Of a stretch of DNA of 64,000 nucleotides, positions 59,659-64,000 are shown in pieces. The translations under genes were made by a program, and so were the position numbers. This stretch comes from Azospirillum brasilense (GTDB lineage: Bacteria; Pseudomonadota; Alphaproteobacteria; Azospirillales; Azospirillaceae). The stretch spans positions 1-64,000 of the forward strand of contig NZ_VITI01000022.1 in assembly GCF_007827795.1 (NCBI RefSeq). The letters run 5' to 3'. Position 1 is the stretch's first letter; every line of letters starts with the position of its first letter. The notes beneath the pieces were generated by a model that was given only the letters and a program-made list of their open reading frames with translations, did no database searches and was not told the DNA's origin.

Positions 59659-60606
59659 CTACTTCGCCGTCCCGTAGACCCGGTCGAGGTCCGCGTCGTC
59701 GAAGTGGTAGGCGGTGGAACAGAACTGGCAGACCACCTCGACCCGCCCGTCGTCGATCTTCAGGCTCTGCACCTCGTCCCGCGGCAGGCTGGACAGCATG
59801 TCCGACACCCGCTCGCGCGAGCAGCGGCAGCCGAAGCGCAGGGCCTTGGGCTGCCACACCCGCACGCCGTCCTCGTGGAACAGGCGGAACAGCAGGTCGC
59901 GGGCCGGCAGCTCAGGGTCGAGAAGCTCGTCGCCGGTGGTGCTGGACAGCAGGACCATGGCGCGGCGCCACGCATCCTCGTCGCCGGAGCCGAGCACCTT
60001 CTCGGTGGCGTCCTGCGGCAGGCGCTGGATCATGATGCCGCCGGCCCGCCAGGCGCCCTTACTGCCGTCCGGCAGGGTTTCCTGGTCCACCGACACGGTC
60101 AGGCCGGTGTCGATCTGCTCCGACTGGCGGAAGTAATGCTGCACGCAGTCGGCCAGCGTCTTGCCGTACAGCTCGACGATGCCCTGGTAGCGCTCGGTGT
60201 TCGGCCCCTGGTCCACGGTGAAGGCGATGTGGCCCTTGCCGAGCAGGGCCGGCGCCGGGGCGATGGCCACGTCGTCGGCGGCCTTGGCCAGCGCTTCCTC
60301 GTCGAACTGGGCGTAGGCGCGGATGTCGCCGACCGAGGTGATGTCTGCCACCATCAGCCGGACCGGGCCGTCGCCCTTGGTCTGGAGCGTGAAGATGCCG
60401 TCGTACTTCAGCATGCTGGACAGCAGCATGGCGAGCGTCATCGTCTCGGCCAGAAAGCGGGCGACCGGCTCCGGATAGGCGTGGCGGGTCAGGATTTCGT
60501 CCAGCGCGGGTCCCAGCTTCACCATGCGGCCGCGCAGGCGCGACGCCTCGATCTGGAAGGGCAGAACGAGATCGTCGGTGATCGGTTGGACGGAAGGATC
60601 GTCCAT
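59659..60606 (-). CDS. hslO: 33-kDa redox-regulated chaperone Hsp33
   Basis: 315 residues. The C-terminal zinc switch is present as CRC (FGCRCSRE) and CQFC (VCQFCSTAY), 30+ residues apart, typical of HslO. N-terminal holdase domain begins LVLPFQIEASRLRGRMVKLGPALDEIL. Under oxidative stress the cysteines form disulfides and the chaperone unfolds to bind clients. ATG at 60606 is chosen because GAGGA lies five bases upstream; the frame extends to 60633. Downstream of argD-argF on the same strand, as in many alphaproteobacteria. Confidence 0.93.
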   Translation of the reverse strand: MDDPSVQPITDDLVLPFQIEASRLRGRMVKLGPALDEILTRHAYPEPVARFLAETMTLAMLLSSMLKYDGIFTLQTKGDGPVRLMVADITSVGDIRAYAQFDEEALAKAADDVAIAPAPALLGKGHIAFTVDQGPNTERYQGIVELYGKTLADCVQHYFRQSEQIDTGLTVSVDQETLPDGSKGAWRAGGIMIQRLPQDATEKVLGSGDEDAWRRAMVLLSSTTGDELLDPELPARDLLFRLFHEDGVRVWQPKALRFGCRCSRERVSDMLSSLPRDEVQSLKIDDGRVEVVCQFCSTAYHFDDADLDRVYGTAK

Positions 60607-60717
60607 GATGTCCTCGAAGTTACGACAGGCCATGGCCCGGCGCCGCCATCCCGTTCGTCACGGGGAGCGGCGCCGGGCCACGCGCCAAATTCCAAGGGCT
60701 CTTAGCCCCAAGCGCTC

Positions 60718-61632
60718 TTAGATAGTGGCGCCGAGGCACCATGCCAGTATGGCCTTCTGGGCGTGCAGGCGATTTTCCGCCTCGTCCCAGACGACCGAAT
60801 GCCGGCCGTCGATCACCCCGTCGGTCACTTCCTCACCGCGGTGGGCGGGCAGGCAGTGCATGAACAACGCATCCGGGGCGGCCAGCGCCATCAGCGCCTC
60901 GTTGACCTGATAGGGACCCAGGATCGCCGCCCGCTCGTCCACGTCGGTGTTGTGCATGGAGGCCCAGGCGTCGGTGACCACGCAGTCGGCGCCGCGCACG
61001 GCCTCCTCGGGCGAGGTGGTGACGGTGATCCGCCCGCCCTCGCGCTTCACCCAGTCCAACAGCTCCGGCGCCGGGCCGTAGATCTCCGGGCAGCCGAGGC
61101 GGATCTCCACGCCGAAGCGCACCGCCACATGGACCCAGCTCACCGCCACGTTGTTGACGTCGCCGATCCAGGCCACCGTGCGCCCTTCGATGGGGCCGCG
61201 ATGCTCCTCGAAGGTCATCACGTCGGCCATGATCTGGCAGGGGTGCGACTGGTCGGTCAGGCCGTTGATGATCGGCACCGAGGCGAACTCGGCCAGCTCG
61301 TGCACGCGCTCCTCGCCCATGGTGCGGACCATCACCGCGTCCACGTAGCGGGACAGCACGCGGGCGGTGTCGCCGATGGTCTCGCCGCGGCCGAGCTGCA
61401 TGTCGTCGGGCTTCAGCACCACCACGTCGCCGCCGAGCTGGCGCATGCCCACCTCGAAGGAGACGCGGGTGCGGGTCGACGGCTTCTCAAAGATCATCGC
61501 CAGCGTGCGGCCCGCGAACAGCGAGCGGTAGGCCGGGATGTCCTTCTTGATGGTCGCGGCCATGTCGAGGATCTGGCGCAGGGTGGCCTTGTCCAGCCGG
61601 TCGATGTCGAGGAAATGACGAACGGCGGGCAT
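60718..61632 (-). CDS. argF: Ornithine carbamoyltransferase
   Basis: 304 residues. Carbamoyl-phosphate loop FEKPSTRTRVSFE (STRT), HPCQ in LTDQSHPCQIMADVM, ornithine-side DAWASM and HCLPAHRG. It converts ornithine and carbamoyl phosphate to citrulline in arginine synthesis. The start codon shares one base with the argD stop. Confidence 0.96.
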   Translation of the reverse strand: MPAVRHFLDIDRLDKATLRQILDMAATIKKDIPAYRSLFAGRTLAMIFEKPSTRTRVSFEVGMRQLGGDVVVLKPDDMQLGRGETIGDTARVLSRYVDAVMVRTMGEERVHELAEFASVPIINGLTDQSHPCQIMADVMTFEEHRGPIEGRTVAWIGDVNNVAVSWVHVAVRFGVEIRLGCPEIYGPAPELLDWVKREGGRITVTTSPEEAVRGADCVVTDAWASMHNTDVDERAAILGPYQVNEALMALAAPDALFMHCLPAHRGEEVTDGVIDGRHSVVWDEAENRLHAQKAILAWCLGATI

Positions 61633-62801
61633 CACACCAGCTCCTTGGCGGTCTTGGCGAGGATGGCCACGGCCTCCTCGACCTCGGCCTCGCCGATGTT
61701 CAGCGGCGGCAGAAGCCGAACCACATTCTCGCCCGCCGGAACGGACAACAGGCCGTTGGCGCGCAGTTTCGCCACCACGTCGCCGACCGCCGGGCCGCAG
61801 ACGAGGCCGAGCATCAGCCCCTTGCCGCGCACGCCCTTGAAGACCGACGGGTTCTCGGCCACCAGCCCGGCCAGACGGTCCTGGAGCAGCCCGCCGATGC
61901 GCTGCACATGGTCGAGGAAGCCGGGCTCCAGCACCTTGTCCAGCACGGCGTTGCCGACCGCGGTGGCCAGCGGGTTGCCGCCGTAGGTCGAGCCGTGGGT
62001 GCCGGCGGTCATGCCGGACGCCGCCTTCTCGGTGGCGAGGCAGGCGCCCAGCGGGAAGCCGCCGCCGATGCCCTTGGCCACCGCCATGACGTCCGGCGTG
62101 ATGCCGGCCCATTCATGGGCGAACAGCTTGCCGGTGCGGCCCATGCCGCACTGGATCTCGTCCAGGAACAGCAGCAGCCCGTGCTCGTCGCAGATTTCCC
62201 GCAGGCCGCGCAGGAACTCCACCGAGCCGGCGCGGATGCCGCCCTCGCCCTGGATCGGCTCCACGCAGATGCCGGCGGTCTGGTCGGTCACGGCGTTGCG
62301 CACCGCCTCCAGATCGCCGAAGGGCACGAGGTCGAAGCCGTCGAGCAGCGGGCCGAAGCCCTTGATCAGCTTCTCCTGCTGCGCCGCCGACACCGCGGCC
62401 AGCGTGCGGCCGTGGAAGGCCTGCTCGAAGGTGATGATGCGGGTGCGGGCCTTGTCGCCCTTCTCGTAATGGTACTTGCGGATCAGCTTGGCGCCGCACT
62501 CCCACGCCTCGGCGCCCGAGTTCGTGAAGAACACGGTGTCGGCGAAGGTGGCGTCGGTCAGCCGCTTGGCGAGGCTCTCCTGCCCGGCGACCCGGAACAG
62601 GTTGGAGGTGTGCCAGAGCTTGTGGGCCTGGGCGGTCAGCGCCTCGACCAGATAGGGATTCGCGTGGCCGAGGACGTTCACCGCCACACCGGCGGCGAAG
62701 TCCAGGAATCGTCGCCCGTCGGTCGCGTACAGATACGGACCTTCGCCGCGCTCGAACACGATGTCGGCGCGGGCATATGTGGGCATGACGACCGGAATCA
62801 C
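61632..62801 (-). CDS. argD: Acetylornithine aminotransferase
   Basis: 389 residues, class III PLP aminotransferase. FAAGVAVNVLGHANP, FFTNSGAEAWECGAKLIRKYHY, LLFLDEIQCGMGRTGKLF (Asp to PLP), and VMAVAKGIGGGFPLGA with the PLP Lys. It makes N-acetylornithine for argF downstream. GTG at 62801 is chosen: GGAGG lies eight bases upstream, while the ATG at 62786 is too far from any ribosome site. Confidence 0.95.
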   Translation of the reverse strand: MIPVVMPTYARADIVFERGEGPYLYATDGRRFLDFAAGVAVNVLGHANPYLVEALTAQAHKLWHTSNLFRVAGQESLAKRLTDATFADTVFFTNSGAEAWECGAKLIRKYHYEKGDKARTRIITFEQAFHGRTLAAVSAAQQEKLIKGFGPLLDGFDLVPFGDLEAVRNAVTDQTAGICVEPIQGEGGIRAGSVEFLRGLREICDEHGLLLFLDEIQCGMGRTGKLFAHEWAGITPDVMAVAKGIGGGFPLGACLATEKAASGMTAGTHGSTYGGNPLATAVGNAVLDKVLEPGFLDHVQRIGGLLQDRLAGLVAENPSVFKGVRGKGLMLGLVCGPAVGDVVAKLRANGLLSVPAGENVVRLLPPLNIGEAEVEEAVAILAKTAKELV

Positions 62802-62826
62802 AGCGAAAACCTCCGAATGAGGAAAG

Positions 62827-62852
62827 CCCGGCGGACACCCTCGCCCGCCGGG
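62827..62852 (-). terminator. Hairpin between the ABC-2 permease and argD
   Basis: Stem CCCGGCGG-10-CCGCCGGG followed on the minus strand by CTTTCC. It lies about 85 bases after the ABC-2 permease stop and just upstream of argD, so it is either that gene's terminator or a leader hairpin of argD. Confidence 0.5.
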
Positions 62853-62936
62853 AACCGTCGAATATCAAGATGTCACTTCAGCCTGTCAACGGATTGGCTA
62901 CGCCGACCGGCTGAATTCGGCCGGATTCGGGCGGAT

Positions 62937-63740
62937 TTACGCCTTTAGCTTGTAGCCCGTCTTCAGCATGCGCCAGGCCAGCCACCACAAGCCGCCGTTG
63001 ACGGCCAGCATGACGAGGATCCCGATCCCCAGCGTGCCGTCCGACCGCCCGATGAAGCCGTAGCGGAAGCCGTCGATCATGTAGAAGAACGGGTCGAAAT
63101 GGGCGATCCACCAGAAGACCGGCGGCAGCGTCTCCACCGAATAGAAGGTGCCGGACAGGAAGGACAGCGGCGTCACCACGAAGTTGGTGACCGCCGCGAT
63201 GTTGTCGAACTTCTCCGACCAGATGCCGCCGACCAGCCCGAGCAGCGACAGCAGCATGGAGGCCATCAGGGCGTGGAAGATGACGAATTCCGGATGGGCA
63301 ATGCGGATCGGCACGAAGGCCCAGATCGCCAGCCCGGTGACCAGCCCGACCAGCAGGCCGCGCGTCACCCCGCCCATGACGAAGCCGAAGACCAGCTCCA
63401 GCGGAGCCATCGGCGGCATCAGGATGTCGACGATGTTGCCCTGGACCTTCGCGATCACCACGGAGGAGGAGGTGTTGGCGAAGGCGTTCTGGGCCATCGC
63501 CATCATGATCAGGCCGGGGGCCAGGAACTCCAGATAGGGCACCGTCCCGATCATCCGCACCGCACCGCCCAGCGCCAGCGCGAAGACGGCGTAGAACAGC
63601 AGGGTGGTGACCACGGGCGCCCAGACGGTCTGCTGGTGCACCTTCAGGAACCGGCGCACCTCGCGCGCGTAGAGGGTCCATAGGCCGACCCAGTTGACGG
63701 CGCCGACCTGGCGGGGCATGGGAGGGAGAGGATGAGTCAT
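62937..63740 (-). CDS. ABC-2-type transporter permease
   Basis: 267 residues with about six membrane helices and the ABC-2 signature region (FVVTPLSFLSGTFYSVETLPPVFWWIAHFDPFFYMIDGFRYGFIG). Such permeases export polysaccharides, O-antigens or drugs with a separate ATPase, which is not in the window. The start at 63740 (MTHPLPPMPRQVGAVNW) is preferred; the 19 codons above are Arg-rich and doubtful. Confidence 0.85.
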   Translation of the reverse strand: MTHPLPPMPRQVGAVNWVGLWTLYAREVRRFLKVHQQTVWAPVVTTLLFYAVFALALGGAVRMIGTVPYLEFLAPGLIMMAMAQNAFANTSSSVVIAKVQGNIVDILMPPMAPLELVFGFVMGGVTRGLLVGLVTGLAIWAFVPIRIAHPEFVIFHALMASMLLSLLGLVGGIWSEKFDNIAAVTNFVVTPLSFLSGTFYSVETLPPVFWWIAHFDPFFYMIDGFRYGFIGRSDGTLGIGILVMLAVNGGLWWLAWRMLKTGYKLKA

Positions 63741-63821
63741 CGCACCACGATTCACAGGATTGGACCGGACTTTAGGGCGCGCCGCCCGTTCCGGCAACCG
63801 CCCCCGGACGGGAGACAGCCA

Positions 63822-64000
63822 TGACCCGCGACCAGCCGCCGGCCCGCAAGCCGCCGCGCCTCGTGACCGCCCAGTATCTGGAGAACGCGGCCCTGCACTA
63901 TCTCCAGCGCTTCGCCAGCTCCTCGGCCAGCCTGCGCCGCGTGCTGATGCGCAAGGTCGACCGCTCCGCCCAGGCCCACGGCACCGACCCGGCGGAGGGC
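63822..64000 (+). CDS. recX: RecX-family regulatory protein (partial)
   Basis: 59 residues before the window ends. The sequence LVTAQYLENAALHYLQRFASSSASLRRVLMRKVDRSAQAHG matches the N-terminal repeat of alphaproteobacterial RecX proteins, which inhibit RecA. The ATG at 63822 follows GGGAGACAGCC. It is divergent from the ABC-2 permease gene. Confidence 0.8.

Overview
The window is high-GC DNA from an alphaproteobacterium. Gene content and style (argD-argF-hslO order, RecX, ActP/YjcH, CopG and Rrf2 regulators, alphaproteobacterial-type iron boxes, PAS and phosphorelay proteins, very short intergenic gaps, many GTG starts) best suit a Rhodospirillales member close to Azospirillum. That assignment is inference. 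I see no rRNA, tRNA, CRISPR array, insertion sequence or prophage. It looks like ordinary chromosome or chromid backbone dense in nutrient-uptake and metal-handling operons.

Layout. 1-5.1 kb: a MarR regulator, a one-domain response regulator, a Kef-type cation/proton antiporter and a large unknown membrane protein. 5.3-9.15 kb: sulfate ABC importer sbp-cysT-cysW-cysA (minus). 9.5-13.4 kb: a DUF1612/HTH protein, an FkbM-like methyltransferase, an Rrf2 regulator with four cysteines, a glyoxalase II-like hydrolase and an OsmC protein. 13.5-16.7 kb: an orphan TRAP binding protein and the acetate permease pair yjcH-actP. 16.9-26 kb: an exported phytochelatin-synthase-like enzyme, a lipoprotein, a 1048-residue protein with three carbohydrate-binding repeats and a beta-helix, a PHB-depolymerase-like esterase, a ribbon-helix-helix regulator with a visible operator, and several unknowns. 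26.2-33.4 kb: a TerC metal-transport protein behind a leader holding two copies of an unassigned structured element, then a cobalamin riboswitch and a fully overlapping btuB-F-C-D operon ending in an unknown gene.

33.4-43.5 kb is the least ordinary part. A six-gene operon (two stand-alone IPGR-type HMA-like proteins, three small membrane or helical proteins, and a P1B-type ATPase whose transport motif reads YSC instead of CPC) is followed by a three-gene signalling unit. That unit has a periplasmic 5'-nucleotidase homologue that has lost all its metal ligands, a TorS-like hybrid kinase, and a REC-histidine kinase, each overlapping the next by 4 nt.

43.7-56.5 kb is an iron region: DUF2218 and a His-rich PadR (YqjI-like) regulator, a siderophore ABC importer, a hydroxyacid oxidase, Sel1 protein, PiuC, a catecholate-type TonB receptor, and a LysR-HTH fused to a TrpD2/YbiB domain, with Fur- and Irr-like boxes at the promoters. 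56.5-64 kb: a PAP2 phosphatase, ahcY under a SahR-like palindrome, a lipoprotein, hslO, argF, argD, an ABC-2 permease and the start of recX.

The best candidates for something undescribed are the duplicated leader element before TerC, the pseudo-nucleotidase/TorS-like unit, and the HMA-like/P-type ATPase operon.
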